Source: Daphnia carinata (Eukaryota; Arthropoda; Branchiopoda; Diplostraca; Daphniidae). Taken from it: a DNA stretch of 64,000 nucleotides. Positions 22,003 to 35,369 of this stretch are shown here, piece by piece. Where the stretch lies: contig NC_081339.1 of the NCBI RefSeq assembly GCF_022539665.2, positions 5,446,017 through 5,510,016 of the forward strand, in the 5' to 3' direction. Positions within the stretch are counted from its first letter, which is position 1. Every line of letters begins with the position of its first letter. A program made the position numbers and the translations under genes. Under the pieces are notes generated by a model, which saw nothing but the letters and a program-made list of their open reading frames with translations, had not been told where the DNA came from and made no database searches.

Positions 22003-23921
22003 ATGTCTACAGAAGATGCGTTTCGAGCTGCTGTCAACATCATTCGTAGCATGCCAAAAGATGGTAGGTTTATTGAATTCTGTTTGTGTTTGTTATTGAA
22101 TGACTGACGGTGGGTTTCTACAGCGCTGACCACCGCAAATTCCGTCGGCATAAAAATGAGGTCAAAATTAGCCTCCAGGTAAGAAGCACCAGATGCAAGC
22201 CTAACAGCTCCAATCTAAATAGTTTCTTCAAAGTTTACGACATTCAACTCATGCAGACCATTTTCCTTGCTAGTGATCAATATGTTGTTTTTACTGATAA
22301 GCTGTAATGTAAATATCTACAATCTGAGACTGGAGAGTAAACAGGACATTTGCTTGCTCATGTTTTGCAGGGCCGTTTCAACCTTCACCTGACTTGATGC
22401 TCCGTTTCTATGGATTATACAAGCAAGCCACGGAAGGAAAATGCAATCAACCAAAGCCATCTTTCTGGGCTGTGATCAACAAAGCAAAATGGGATGCTTG
22501 GAAATGTCTAGGAAACATGCCAAAAGAGGAGGCAATGAAGAAATATGTGGAAGAGCTCAAACAAGTATTTGTGCACTAGATCACAAATTTCTTTATTGGT
22601 CTGGTAAAAACCTATGCATTTGATTTTCTCTTCCCTAGATCATTGAAACCATGTCCTACTCTGATAGTGTGGCTAATTTTATGCATGTTCTGGGCCCTTT
22701 CTACGAGGCAGTATACGACGGACAAGAGCCCGAGAATCTGCGCCGAAACCCGTCTCCCCAGTTGTCGGAAGGGATGGACAAGGACCAACAAGAAGACGAA
22801 AGTGGCTATAGTAGTAGCATTAACGGTACCGGAGCGGAAGAAACAGGTACAGAAAATTTTCAGTTATACTAATAGTTTTCGTACACAAGGCAGTAAAGCC
22901 AGACGTCTAAAGAGACATTTTGAAAAGTAGGCGTAGCTTAAAAGGTAGGTTAAAGGAATAGATATGTTTCAGGGAAGAACAAAAAAAAAATGTATTGACC
23001 TTGAGCGAGCAGCAGGTAAGTTCTTCGTCGCAGTCTTAACTGATGGGGTTGGTTCTTTTGATGTGTGGGAGGAGCTTATAGTCTGTACATAGAGTCGACC
23101 TGGCAGAGAGATCTGTTCAGTTGTTCACCAGACATAAGGTGGTCTTTTGGATTCTAATTTCATTTTGTTTCTCTCTTTCTTTCTGTGTGTGTGCGCGTAC
23201 GTGTTATTGGGTTGTGGTGATTGTGTTTGTCCACGATTCTCGTCAAGTAGAAAGCGCTGATCTGGAAACCGAGAACAACAACAAGCCGCTGGTCGTTGAG
23301 GAGGAAGACGAATCGGTGGAAGAGGAGGAAGAACCAGTTCTTGTTACCACGCTATCACCTGCCACAAGTTTGGCCTCACTTTACGCTTCTGAAAAGTTTT
23401 ACAGTGATGCCGAGAGTGACGACGAGTACAAGGATCCCTTGCCCGACTTCTATCCGCAATCCAAATCGTTCCATTCGGTAAGTTTTATCCACAATGTTTG
23501 CCTAATTTTTTTTTGGTTTAATTTCTCTAGTTCGAATGTAATGTTTTCGTTCTTTTGGCAGGCCATGAATAAGTCATCCAGCGCTGATTCGGGTGAGCAG
23601 TTACACGTAACAATGGCCATTCAGCGACTTCAGGCCGACTTGCAGTCAATCAACAGCCGTCTGGAAGCGTTGGAATTACACCGGAAGGAGATGACATTGA
23701 TGGACAATGGAAGGCAAGCCACTACGAAACACAGCACGGTCGAACAGGTGGGCTCGTTCGCCGTCACTTACGGTTCCATTCCCTCGGTCAACCAGCTGTC
23801 TCTGCCTGCTTGGTTTCCGTTCAAAAACGTGAATGTGGCAACCATCGCCGTCATCCTTGGTTGGCCTCTACTCGCTCAATACCTCTTTGCCCGATTACAT
23901 CATCGTCATTCGGCCGTTTAA
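22003..23921 (+). CDS. ACBD5: Acyl-CoA-binding domain protein, ACBD5-like, tail-anchored
   Basis: Five exons: 22003..22063, 22371..22564, 22639..22846, 23248..23477 and 23562..23921; 350 residues, phases consistent. Residues about 1-90 are an acyl-CoA-binding domain: DAFRAAVNIIRSMPK, LMLRFYGLYKQATEGKCN, KPSFWAVINKAKWDAWKCLG, YVEELKQIIETM, with the YKQAT and KWDAW motifs. Then come an acidic, low-complexity region, a Tyr/acidic stretch (SEKFYSDAESDDEY) that could be an FFAT-like VAP-binding motif, a predicted coiled coil (MAIQRLQADLQSINSRLEAL) and a C-terminal membrane anchor (VATIAVILGWPLLAQYLF) with a short basic tail. In this family the layout means a peroxisomal tail-anchored protein that binds very-long-chain acyl-CoA and tethers peroxisomes to the ER. 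The acceptor at 23248 could equally be at 23251 (one residue difference). Confidence 0.88.
22973..23015 (+). other. Possible cassette (poison) exon inside the ACBD5-like gene
   Basis: A 43-base block lies between a good acceptor (gtttcag) and a good donor (CAG|GTAAGT). Inserted after exon 3 it would run into an in-frame TGA after an A10 run. It may be an unproductive alternative exon or chance. Confidence 0.25.
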
Positions 23922-26294
23922 AAACAAGGGAATAGCATTAGGGAACGGCATCTGACACAAAAAATCAACACCACGACGACAACTACATCTTATGTGTTAT
24001 TCTTAATACGTCTTCTAAGCCTTTTTAAAATTAAAAAAACAAAATCTTTTTTCAGATTTTCGTCCATTTTCCACAAAATGGGTGCTTCAGTTTCAATCGG
24101 GCAATTTTTCATTTAAAAAGGAAACAAATACGACACGGGAAAAGAAAGAATTTATTGACATTTTATATACATACACATTTGATATATTTTTTTTCCATGA
24201 ACTTTCTTGATCGCGGATATTGAATCCCCTCGTTCCCATTGGCATCAATGCCTCTTATCCCCTTTTCACAGTTTTTATTTCATCCGCAATACTCGTGAAC
24301 GCCTTACCGTTGATGGTCAATTACTGCTGGTTGTGTGTATGTGTGTGTGTGTGTCTCGATTAACGTGATGTTTTTTTTTCCTTCATATTTTTTATTCTAC
24401 AAAGTACTGCACATTCGGAGTTAGTGAGAAACAGCAGCATGTGTCTACGTGTCCCCCCTCTTCCTTATATTTGTTGGGGAGAACAAAACAAAGACTAACA
24501 TTTTTCAATCTTTTCCGAGATATTTCTGTGCGCCAAGCGAAAAGATTTAGATTGATTCAAACTGTTTTCCACAAAAAAAAAAGGTTCTTTAATTTTCTTC
24601 TATCAGGAGAAAAAAATCATACTCGTGTTTTTAAAATAGAAGAAGAAACATACAGTTGTAAAGGAGTTGCAATTCAACGGGGTAACTATACATAAATACA
24701 CGACAGTTGTTATTATTAAAATCGTTTTGGTTTCTCTGGTTCATTTATTTTTTTCTGAGGAATGTATTTGTCCTCAAGCTATCTGAACATGGGCTCTCTC
24801 GGTTATGGTACTATTTTTCCGTGTGTGAATGTGTCTTATGTTAGTTCTGGTACCAGCGGACAGAGTGCGCTGCTATAGCGGTGAAATATTTTACCAAGGA
24901 AAGTTTCCTAGCCCGAATAAAGTCAATGTAAGTAAAACGAAATTGCTTCCTGTTTAGTATATTTAGTCGTTTCTCGTTTGTATAGTTTTTAATTTCTTCT
25001 ACGGAACGGCCTGTTTAGAAGTCTTATTGCTGCTCACACGTTACGGCGATATGTTAACGACAATAAAATTACAATGAAACAGAAAATTAATACGTTAACG
25101 ACGGGTCGGGTTGACACAGAAAATACGTATTGGGTTGTTGCTGGGGAATATGTAATTGGGATTATTTAGTAAAGTTCACGTACACAACGCAGTGTATATT
25201 ATTACTAGCGAACAAGAGAAAACAAAATAGACACAAAGAGACAGGACAAAACGTCAATGAAAACAGTAGAACAAACCACATATCTGGATGATGATATGGG
25301 AGTGAAAGATACTGCAGTTTTGGAAGACTTTGGTTTTGCTGTCCACGTGCTCCTTAATGTGATCGGCGCACGAGTCTCGTTGTCAACATTCCCGACGATA
25401 CAATGAATCACACAGCAGGTAAAAGAAACACAGAAGAACACAAAATGCATGTCAAGCACAGCTGAGCGAGAAAAATCAAGAAATTCAAACAATTCAACTT
25501 GTGCAATAGTTGTGTGATATGTTGTGCACTTTCTTGGTTATTATGATGTGTAAATTTTAACAAACCATAAGAGTCTATGCGAACAGGTAACATCATAATT
25601 ATTAATGTTAAAAAAAAAAGTTAAATTAGAAGTTGTACAACAAGTCTTTAGCGCCACTTCTGGAATGCAGTGGCAATAATCATCTTTGAATGAACTCTGA
25701 ACGAAAACGTGGTCTTGCAACAGAAAAAGAGTTGGGAACAAAAAAAAAATAGGAAACAATCGACTCCGGTATGTAGTAAGTCAAATTTCTGTTTTACGCA
25801 TCAACTGTGCATTAAACTTAACTGTGACCATGAAACGTGACGAGAACGAGGTCAAGCCCACTTTCTCGAATGAAAGGGTTCCCAGAGTAGCAAAGGAAAA
25901 AGAATTCTAGCATTACACGCAACACATATAGATTATCCTATTATACGTGATAGCAAGGTCAGATGAAACGACTAGTTTCGGGACACCTTGACCTTTGCAC
26001 GAGTGCTTGTGCTGGACAGTAACAAGGAGTGGAAATGTGGAGACATGAGATAATCTCACACAGGAAATGTGCAGTGCTTGTGCAGAGTTGTGTACGAGTG
26101 CTGAAATTCAAATTGGAAGTGCAGTGCAGAGATTACTAAGAAATACTCAAATGGAGCAATGCCTGACGTAAAACAGCTGTGTTAACATAGACAGTAGTAA
26201 CGTGTAGAATGCATGCAAGTAGTATGTGCAATAATGACCACAACAAACAGTTAAGACCGTGCAACTACTTCTGATAATAAAACTATGTTCTTTT
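23922..26294. other. Intergenic/3' UTR region between convergent ACBD5-like and Gad1 genes
   Basis: No coding exon seen. It probably holds both 3' UTRs. A short GT microsatellite (tgtgtgtatgtgtgtgtg) lies near 24332-24354 and several A/T homopolymers follow. Confidence 0.4.
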
Positions 26295-29200
26295 TTAGAG
26301 GTCATGGCCCAGACGGTCCATCTCATCCACCAAAAAGTCAATGTCCACCTCGGTGACAGCCTGGTTGGATATGATGCATCTGAAGAAGTTGGGCAGTTTC
26401 CCTTGGGGTTGGTAGCCGACCATAAGCGTACCAGTGGACATCATCCTTCCCTTGAGAATCGGCGTAATCTATTTGTCATGGTAAATACTTGGTTTATTAA
26501 ATTTTCCCCTTATGAGTTGATAATATTTCGTCTTTCTACCTGTCCGAGGAGACGATCACGCTCTGGACCGGGAGCCATGGTGCGGAATCGTGTCGGAACG
26601 TACCAGAAACACACGTTAGTGCATTCCGGCTCGGCTACGATCAACTGGAATCGTTCGGGTCTCTGCAAAAGTCCCTCGACTAGATATTGAGTTAGCTGTA
26701 CGAATCGTTCCATTTGCTTGGCAAATCCTTCCGTTCCCTACCATGTTGGAATGAAACGAAAACCATGTTCAATATTTAGTTCGTGTGCTCTTTGTCACCG
26801 CCACTTATCGGCCAGGTATGTAAAACAAACCTTGGCTCTCCAGAGCAACCAGAATTTGAAAATATCATTATGACGGCCGCATTGAATAACTTTGTCACCA
26901 GTATCATAGGTGACGTCGTAATGTTTGTCTTGCTGGAACAAGTAATCTGCACACATCCTGTTGCAGTGATACAGCAAACTCTGATTTGGAAGAGCAATCT
27001 ACTTATTGGTTAATAAAATGTAGGAAAGGTAAGAATTGATTTTACATTTTGTTTGAAATGAACTGTTGAACATTGAAGCAAAACGTTCATCATTTTGTGT
27101 GGATTCCAGGTGACGGAATCGGCTCTTTGAATGCCCTCGAATTTGTACCGGAATTTCTCGGACATGAGCAGACCTCCACCCCAGGCAGCATCAATGTGGA
27201 GCCATAGGTGATGTTTTTCGCAAATGTCGGCAATCGGATTGATGGGATCGAAAGCTCCGAAAACGGTGGTACCGGCCGTGGCCGTCACTAGGAACGGGAT
27301 TTTACCATCGGCGATGCTCTTGAGGACGAGACGTTCCAGTTCTTCCGGAATCATTTGACCCCTTTCGTTGCACGGAACGCTAATGCAATTATCAGTGCCT
27401 AGTCCAGAAGCAGCTGCCGCACTCATCATCGAAAAATGGCTCTAAAAATGTAATAAAATTTATTTCTTTTCTAAGTTGGTGTAAAGATTATTCTTTTGTT
27501 GCTACTTACGTGTTCTGAGGTGAACATGGCCAGAGGACCGGGCAGCGACTGGAGTCCTTCACTTTTGACTCGTGGGTATTTGCGGTAGCGAGCGGCCAGA
27601 ACGGCGTACAAGTTGGATATAGTTCCACCTGCGCGTTCAATTTCATTTTTTTACGTCGTTTCAGATAAAGATATTATAGTTTAATTTTACCAGGTGCAAG
27701 AATAGAGTCGCCGCCTTTGTAGCCGATGATTTCCCTCATCTTTTTCAGCGTCATGTGCTCCATGAGGATGAAAACGGGCGAGATCTCGTAGGTGAACATG
27801 TTGGTGTTGGCCGTGGCCGTCAGCCACTCGCCCGCCATGGAAATGACGTCAACACCATTGGATAGTTGGTTGAAAAAACGCGGGTGACCTATTTGCCATT
27901 TCGAAAAATCGCCCCCAAAACAAAAAGGTGATGACATTGAAAAAGTTTTCTGTTAAATCTAATTGAAATTCCAAATGTAAATAAATCTAGGAGCTGTCGG
28001 ATCACAATTCCCTTCTGGCGGAATGGAAAATCCTTTTCAAGAACAGCAGATAACACGCCAATGGTTATAGATGCGGATGAAACCTGTCATCAACATGTTC
28101 CCAGGACAATTCGCTACCACATCCTATTTACCATACCATTTGGGTGAGGCATTATTTTTCTTTTTCACTTTCTTTATCTTCTTTTTTTTTTAGAGGGGAA
28201 AAGCTTTTTAGAAAAAAAAAAAAGTCGTGGTGGTAGATATGTCTGCGTCATACATTTTTTTAGGAGGGGGGTACTTGGCGAAAGGGCTTGGCAAACGCGG
28301 GAATAAGGCGGGAAAAGGTCCCTCGTAAGATGTGGGGAGAAAAAAAATGGGGTCGAATGTCATCGGCACGCGCTCATCCACACCCTGGCCATATCATTGC
28401 ACAAAAGAATATATATGAGAGAGAAAGAGAGGGCTGGCTCCTACCCCATAATTCATCGAGAAATATGTCGGCCGCAGTATGTGTGTTTATCCCGGCAAAT
28501 ATCTTTTTGAGGGTCTCTCTGCCCACGAGCCATAGCATTTAACCTTTTTATATTTCCATCTTTGAGCGGGGAGCCAGGAAAAATACCACAGACTCTCTCT
28601 CCCCACTTCAACATCGAGCTGGCAACGAAAAGTATCGTTCGGGAATAATAGGCGAAATGAGTGCCTGCGTCCATTTATCACGCGCTAATAAAAGGAAGGT
28701 GTCAACTCCAGAAAATTGAGACACTTTTACGTATCTGGTTGCGTTTGAGGACGGGGGGAGGTAATCGTTTGCGAAAATAAAAAGTTTAGGGTTTTCGGGG
28801 TTTAGTAAAATAGAATTGACATCAAACGTATCTGCCCGTCATTTAATGGGAATCGAACGGGCGAAGGAAATGTAATTTTTCTTTTGTGTTTAGTGATTTT
28901 TCGTCTGGCTATCATCATCTCCAACAAAACACGTTGATGGACGTTCAGCAGGGCGTAGTGGCAGCGATATTGGTTCTCTAAACTGGCGCAATTGGTCATC
29001 TCGCCGACCCGTTATGGCAATCTGTTACCCTCTTTCATCTCTCTGCGTATTGCTGGAGCGAAACGATCGACCCATTAACATCCTGCCAGATTCTAACGCA
29101 AAGTAATAACAAACGGCGTACAACAATGACGTAGGTCTCCCTTCTTCTCTTTTATTTTTACTCTGTAGATTTGATTTGTTGACCTCCAGTCGAAACTTTT

Positions 29201-32200
29201 GTCTAAAATTCCTTGGACAGCGCAGAGAAGAAAAGAAAACTTTTGGCTTTTCTTTTTTTCTCTTTTGGTGCTTTTGTTTGCGTGTTGTTTTGTGATGGGC
29301 TTTTGACATTCTCATCTCCCATTCTCCGTGTATTAATGATTTCTATAGAGATAGGTACAAGAGGGTGGAGTGAGACTTGCTGTATTGCTATTGTGTTGGC
29401 GCCTGCCCTTACCCCAAATCCGAGAGAGTGTGTGGGCAGATCAATCTCTCGATTTGTGATCCCCCTCTCTATACTCTCACTTTACTTGTAATAATAATAA
29501 TACTCTCTTCTTTTTTTTTCTTTTTCATGTATGGTGAAGGAAATCCATTGGACTTGTTTTCTCTTTGATCGAAGGATCTTGTAGGAGGGAAAAAGAGAGG
29601 CTCAACCTACTGACATCTCCCTCTCCTTTTTTTTTCTAGTATAACTTTCAATAATGTGTTGTATACGTCATCGAGCTGTCGCTCACTTTTTTTCTTCTTC
29701 TATTCAACACTTAAAAGAAGAAAAAAAAGGCACATACGGCATGAACAGCCTTTACTACTCCTAGCCTCTTACTCCGGGAGCAATCCGCGTGTGACGGTAC
29801 GCAGCTGTTGGCGCTGGCGGGGGGTGACAGACGGACCCGCGATCCGTCTTGAAACTACCACGTCAAGCGGAAGACAAAGGAAATGGATCAAATCGTTATG
29901 ACGTGAAAAGGGATCACGAGAAAATCTATCAGTTGAATTTGTTCGTCGTGTAAGGCACATACGTTTTATTATAATATTTGTTTTATTTAAATGTTTTTCC
30001 CGTTTTAAATAGTTGGCCGCCCTTGAAAGAAGGATCGATGCGCAAATATTCGTCAGAATTGCATCGAGCTGCTCGAGATGAGAAAAGAAGGAGCCAATCG
30101 AACGAATAGCAGCTGCCTCCTACCCCGTTTCGGCTCTGCAGAGGCGGAGTAGGAAGACGATGAAACCGCCGAACGCAACTTTTCCATCAAAAACGCGCAC
30201 CCATCGAGGCTCGGAATATTATTCACACATATCAAAGTGGATGGGGGGATAAAAAGAGAAAAACAAGACAAATTCTATTGGGAGTGTGCTGGCGGCGCGT
30301 ATATTAAAATGCTACCATATGGTGCCTTTCCCTAAGCGATCCTTCATTACTCGAAAATAATTTTGAAAATTGATTTTCCATATTTCAGATTTGGGGAGTT
30401 GAACCGGCTATAGCGGATTGGCCATCAAGTCAAACAGCCATTACACCGACTATTTATGGAGGATGGCAGCGATAAGAAGGTGCAGGGGAATATCCTGAAA
30501 CATCCACTTCATTTCCTCTCTGAAACTCGTTTGGTACCTCTCTCCCCCTTACCAACTGACACGCCATTTCCATCGAATGGAACAAGGAGAAACGTGTGTA
30601 CTTCCGTTTGACATCAGCGGTCGTCTCTATCGTACCACAAACCCACGTAAGTTTTGCTATCAATGTTATTTCATCCGTCGCATTGGCCCCACTTCTCATT
30701 GACGTCCCATCAGGCCAGTCCCCCGTTGCCATTTGTTTTTCTTTTACATTAGGTTCGTTTTGCTTGCGTACAAAAAGAAGGTTTTATTTTATTTGGATGT
30801 GTCTTAGCTTGTTTGAGTTGCGGCTAATTGGATGGGTATATCACTAGTCGTAATCTATAGCTATTCATTCATTTCAATCTTGTTTGTAGCTCCGGGATTT
30901 AGTGAGACTGCAAGAGAGAGGCTTTACTGCAGATGGACACTTGGACCCCGTCGGGGGTGTCTAGAAACTAAGGACAAATAACAATCCAGCGCGTAATGAG
31001 AGAAAAGAAAAGTAAACACCACAAAGAGGAGTAGGGGGAGAAGGGTGTTGAGGAAAAGGCTTATTTATAAAAGAATGCCACCCCTTAGCCAAAGTAATAG
31101 TAGCCTTTCCCCCCCTCCGCCCTTCGTCTTCCATTTTTATTCCATTACAGATCGGCATACTCGCAACGCATCCCTTGATCCAGATATAGAACAGCGTATT
31201 TTCTTGTTTTCTCATACAGCCGAATGAATAAGGCTCATTGATCTCGTCTAGACCCTGCAAAAGTCTCCTTTTTTTCTTTCTGTATCCTACACGGGGTGTC
31301 ATTAACTATTTGTTGTGTTGTCTTCTTTCTATGACGATCGATGGAATTCGTTCGAGATTTGGCTGCCGTGATTTGCCTTAGTCAAACAATAAGGTTGATG
31401 TCAAAATTTACTAGCTGGATCAAGTTGTGCTTGTACCCACTCGCAAAACAGAAGGGAAGTTTTCATTTTCACCCATTGATGCAGAAACATAAAGAAGACA
31501 CATTGAAATCCTCTTGATCCCGAACGCGCGCCCCCCTTCCTCTACTCCCGCAAGGCTTTCATTCCGGCCCTCTTCTGAATGTCTTTTCTATTCAACCAAA
31601 TCCAAGTTGTCTATATAGCGAGAGTCATTTCTATATATATATTTAGGCAGCCATCATCATTCTCTTGTTTAAAAGGGCAAACGGCAGAGAAACAAAAGAA
31701 TTTAGTGAACAGTCATGCAAACAAACAAAAAAATGGGGGATTGAAGACAAGACGAATAGAAATATGTTGGCATATCTAACTCGAATTGTACGTTACTTGA
31801 CGTTTTCCAATGCCAAAAACTTTGTATTGAAAGGATTGGCGGTAGCCCGAGCGGAATTAATCCCTTGTCGTATTATTTTAATGGAACTAAATCCGTGCCC
31901 GTTTTCGTGACATGCATTTTGAAGGAATTGCGCCGTTGTGCTTGTGTTTAAAATGAAATTTGATTTATCAATCTGACCTGTTTTCACTTGGTAGGTTAAA
32001 GTGTCGCGACAGTCGGCCAACAGCTGGTCAATATTCTTGGGCTGGTTAGGCAGCGTCAAATCGAGAATTTCCAACAGTTGCTCCGGGTGGTGAAAGTCCA
32101 AGATTTTGCTCGATCGGTCGAACGTCTTGTGCAAAAAATCCATCAAGATTTCCGTCATCCGGTTGAGGAACTCTCTCGTCTCTGGCTCGCCATCCCCGGC

Positions 32201-33979
32201 CAGTGGTAGCAGATCTACGTCAGAGGTAAATAGTGGCGTTATTTTTTCAAATCTCTAAACGAATTATCTTTTAAGTAAGTTGAAGGGCCTGTTAGGAGAA
32301 AATCAAATTTCCTGTTTTCCCACGTCGATCGATAAATATCCATCCCATTTATTATTATTTTTTTCTATTTGCGGCTGGTCGTGTGATTTGAGATTGATTG
32401 AAATGATAACTAAGAATATTAATGCCTCTGTCTCTCCCCCCCCTCTGTTTCTTCGTCGATAGAAACAGGCCATTTCAACTCTGATGTGCCGTGATCCCAT
32501 CTCGCTCTTCAGCGTTTGTTATCCTAGATGAGCGTAGTGATTTTAAACGTAGTAACCCAGCCCGTGATCTCGAAAATCAGGATCATTTTAATGTTCGGTT
32601 TTATTTATTTTTTTTAACGCATTCAATTTAATCATTCCTGTTTTATGGATTCCGGACGGATGCGTACCAATCAATCATTTAAGAAAAACAACGGGTGGCA
32701 TCGTAGAAAAAATAGACATGGATGAGGGCGGGCAAAGGCAAACAGAACACGAGAGGCAATTTGAATAATAATTTGGCCGAGTTAGAGTGACAACAAGGAA
32801 TGGCAACGATATTCTTGGCCGTCTGCTTATTTACCAGTTGTAAAGAGAAAGCCCTTCTGGTTAGTGACGATACCGAAAGCTGTTGTCAACACGCACAAAG
32901 GAGGGCGGCTTTTCGGCATACATTAAACGGCGGGATGACAGACAGCCTGGCTCCGTGATTCATTTTCACAATTCGTCCTCATTTTTTATTTTCCTCAAAA
33001 AAGATACTCTGTCTACGACGAAATTCGATTTTTTCATTTCGACAAATATTGAGAAGAAGAATAAAAGAGCTAATCGATTGTCGTGAGATGCAACTATGCA
33101 ATACCTACGATCCCTTTGCCCCAACGCCATTCCTCTCCTCGTTGACTCGTGGCACAAATTGACTAAATAGATGTTCAACATCCAGGAAAGGAATGCCAAT
33201 ATATGTTGAGGGCCAAAACATTTCACAATGCAACAAGAAAACACCCCCCCCCCCCCTACCCATAACGCGCTCCTTTCCAAATCGACATCACAATAGTAAT
33301 ACATGTATACGTCTGCCGAATGGATGTGCACATCTATCTATCTGTTTTGCTGCTATAGTCGTCGAAGTAGTAACCCCCTCCTCCTTGCTGCTGGATGCAT
33401 TGTGTCAGTCATATCATCCTCAAAAACGGGATACACCGGGGGGAGGGAAATTGAGATCGTGGGGGGGGGGGGAAGGCCGGCTTCGCATGCGAGCACCAGC
33501 TTGTGCATTCTTCACTTTAATTACACGAAACTACAAAGAGGGAAATAATCAATGCTTCGGCGTTTCGTTCTCTCTTTACCCCCCCCCCTGCCCCATCATA
33601 TCCTCAACATTTCTATATATTTCTTTTTCAATTTTCATTTCGTTTTTGTTAGGAAGGGAAGCAGCCCGAAATTGTAATATGCGTCCAACAATTTTACAAC
33701 AACAACAACAAGATGCAAAGATTTATTATGACATAATTGTTTTTTCTTTAGATATCGTAAAGGGGAAAATCAGGCCGCCTGCCATTCTTACGAAGTTAAA
33801 CTATGGAAACATATTGGAATTGGTTGGAATGATTTAACAAAACAAACATTTTCTACTGATAATGATTAAAATCTAATTTTTTCAAATAGAAATGATTTGA
33901 GAAACTTACCGGAGTAGTAGAGAGAGCCAATATCTTTGGCCAAACGACGAGGATTTCCTTGTTCATCCTGGACGGACAT
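26295..33979 (-). CDS. Gad1: Glutamate decarboxylase, PLP-dependent (GABA synthesis)
   Basis: Eight exons on the minus strand: 33979..33910, 32214..31978, 27888..27691, 27628..27510, 27441..27046, 26980..26831, 26737..26540 and 26468..26295; 513 residues, all phases agree. It matches arthropod Gad1 along its length: [88 protein letters not shown] (the Lys forms the Schiff base with pyridoxal phosphate), [42 protein letters not shown] and a final DRLGHDL. It converts L-glutamate to GABA in the cytosol of GABAergic neurons. The start ATG ([12 protein letters not shown]) is in a small first coding exon. Introns of 1.7 kb (32215..33909) and 4.1 kb (27889..31977) are unusually long for this window. 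Confidence 0.95.
27889..31977 (-). other. Large Gad1 intron 2
   Basis: About 4.1 kb with no coding exon I can support. It is rich in T/A homopolymers and GA/CT microsatellite patches (for example near 28420 and 29590). Intron size alone suggests regulatory content. Confidence 0.4.
32215..33909 (-). other. Large Gad1 intron 1 with poly-C and poly-G tracts
   Basis: About 1.7 kb without coding exons. A C run of about 14 (near 33243), a G run of about 12 (near 33461) and a second C run (near 33580) lie within 350 bp. A 214-codon open stretch spanning them on the plus strand is low-complexity and not called. Confidence 0.4.
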
Positions 33980-34115
33980 TTTCGCAATTGCAAATTGGCA
34001 ATATGGAAGGTATCAAATATTTGTCTTCAATTTAGCCCTTTAATAATAATTTTTAAAAACCTATGCGACGGAAGCTTTGGCCGACCGATGGATGCGCAGC
34101 CGTTGCTTCACCTTC

Positions 34116-34124
34116 CTTTTATAC
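34116..34124 (-). promoter_or_regulatory. Gad1: Candidate TATA box of Gad1
   Basis: Read on the minus strand, TATAAAAGG lies about 140 bp upstream of the Gad1 ATG. This would give a 5' UTR of roughly 110 bases. Confidence 0.5.
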
Positions 34125-35369
34125 CCATTTACCCAACCTCTTGGTTTTTCTTCCCGTCCCTCTGGATGCTGATGGATGCTGCTAGATGTACTGGAGACTG
34201 CTGCGCATGTTGAACTTTTGAAGAGGGTAGGAGGAGTTTCCTCTCGTCGTCTCCACCAGTCACGACGTTAACATCTAGCCGACATCCCCTCCTCCACCAT
34301 CAAGAAAGGAGGAAGAGATCACGGACGTGTAGAGATTCCCGTTCTTGGCTCCGACCAATCCTCTTTTCAATAAGAGTGACAAGAAGTAAGATTTGTGTCC
34401 TGTTTTTTTCTTTTCTATAATTGGGAATTGTTTCTTTATTTGCCATAAGGATATTAATGTTTTATAGCTTTGAAGCAACCGATTTCACCTTGTCCGCGTG
34501 ACCGATAGATAATAGTTTCTCCTCGTGTAAATAGTAGAAGCCTATAGGTGATTAAATGGAGGCCCATAAATCACACGTATATTTTCAGCTTACTAAATCT
34601 CGAAATGGCATGTTAAGGGAACCTACGCATCCATTGTGGGAGTTTATGGTGGACGGTTGTTCGAATTCATATGTTGGAGGGGGGAGGGACTAGGAAATAG
34701 GAAAGAGGCGAAGCTAACATGCGTGAAACAGCTGGGCACCATCACAGGATCATCGCTCAGCACGTTCTCTCCCCACCTCGAATGCATCGCAATATATTCT
34801 GTAAAGTCTTCTCGTAGTATTTGATAGATTTATAGAAACCATATTTGGGGGGAGGGTGGATGTGACGTAGACATCCAAGCCATTGTCAGGGTAGGAAGGG
34901 TTGCAGCGCCAGATTCCACACGATCTAATTAATTCTCCATCGTGATATGCATGTGCCCGTAATTACAGCAGCAGCTACTATTCAAATTGAAGTTGTAAAG
35001 TTTTCATTTGTCTGCAAACTTGGAGAGAAGACTTTTGTGACGTCAGACCCAATTTTTGCGTTTCATTTCGGTTCTGAAAATGAGTTTGGCCGTACGAAAT
35101 TTTTCAATAATTTTCATTCAAACATCTCAGCCTTTGAATTGTGCAATCTCGAATCGATGTATTTGCTGCTAATATTTCTACATTTAAGAACATTCGTCGA
35201 CCTACTGAATCACCGTCTCCATTTCTTCTCGTCGATGGCAAATTCGATCAAACTCGTAAAAAGGTCAATTATAAACTAAGCAATACGTTCCAATTTCAAG
35301 TTTAATTTTATTATTTTTTCTTTTTTTATATGTAAAATATTAAAAGAGATGCGGTTTCATCGGGAAATG
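34125..35369. other. Intergenic upstream of Gad1
   Basis: No gene recognised. An open stretch of 110 codons at 34947-35279 (plus) lacks any recognisable motif and is not called. The region presumably holds Gad1 promoter sequence and the 3' end of the small peptide gene at 35370. Confidence 0.35.

Noticed and set aside
27010-27429. Gad1 exon taken as a 139-codon protein of its own
   Set aside because: It is an internal exon. The acceptor at 27441 and the donor at 27046 join it to its neighbours in phase.
30050-32500. Several short open frames in Gad1 introns (for example 30053-30271 minus, 30961-31302 minus)
   Set aside because: No splice-compatible phase with Gad1, no known motifs, and low-complexity composition.
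33193-33837. 214-codon plus-strand open frame
   Set aside because: It lies inside a Gad1 intron, spans homopolymer C and G runs, is low-complexity and lacks recognisable domains.
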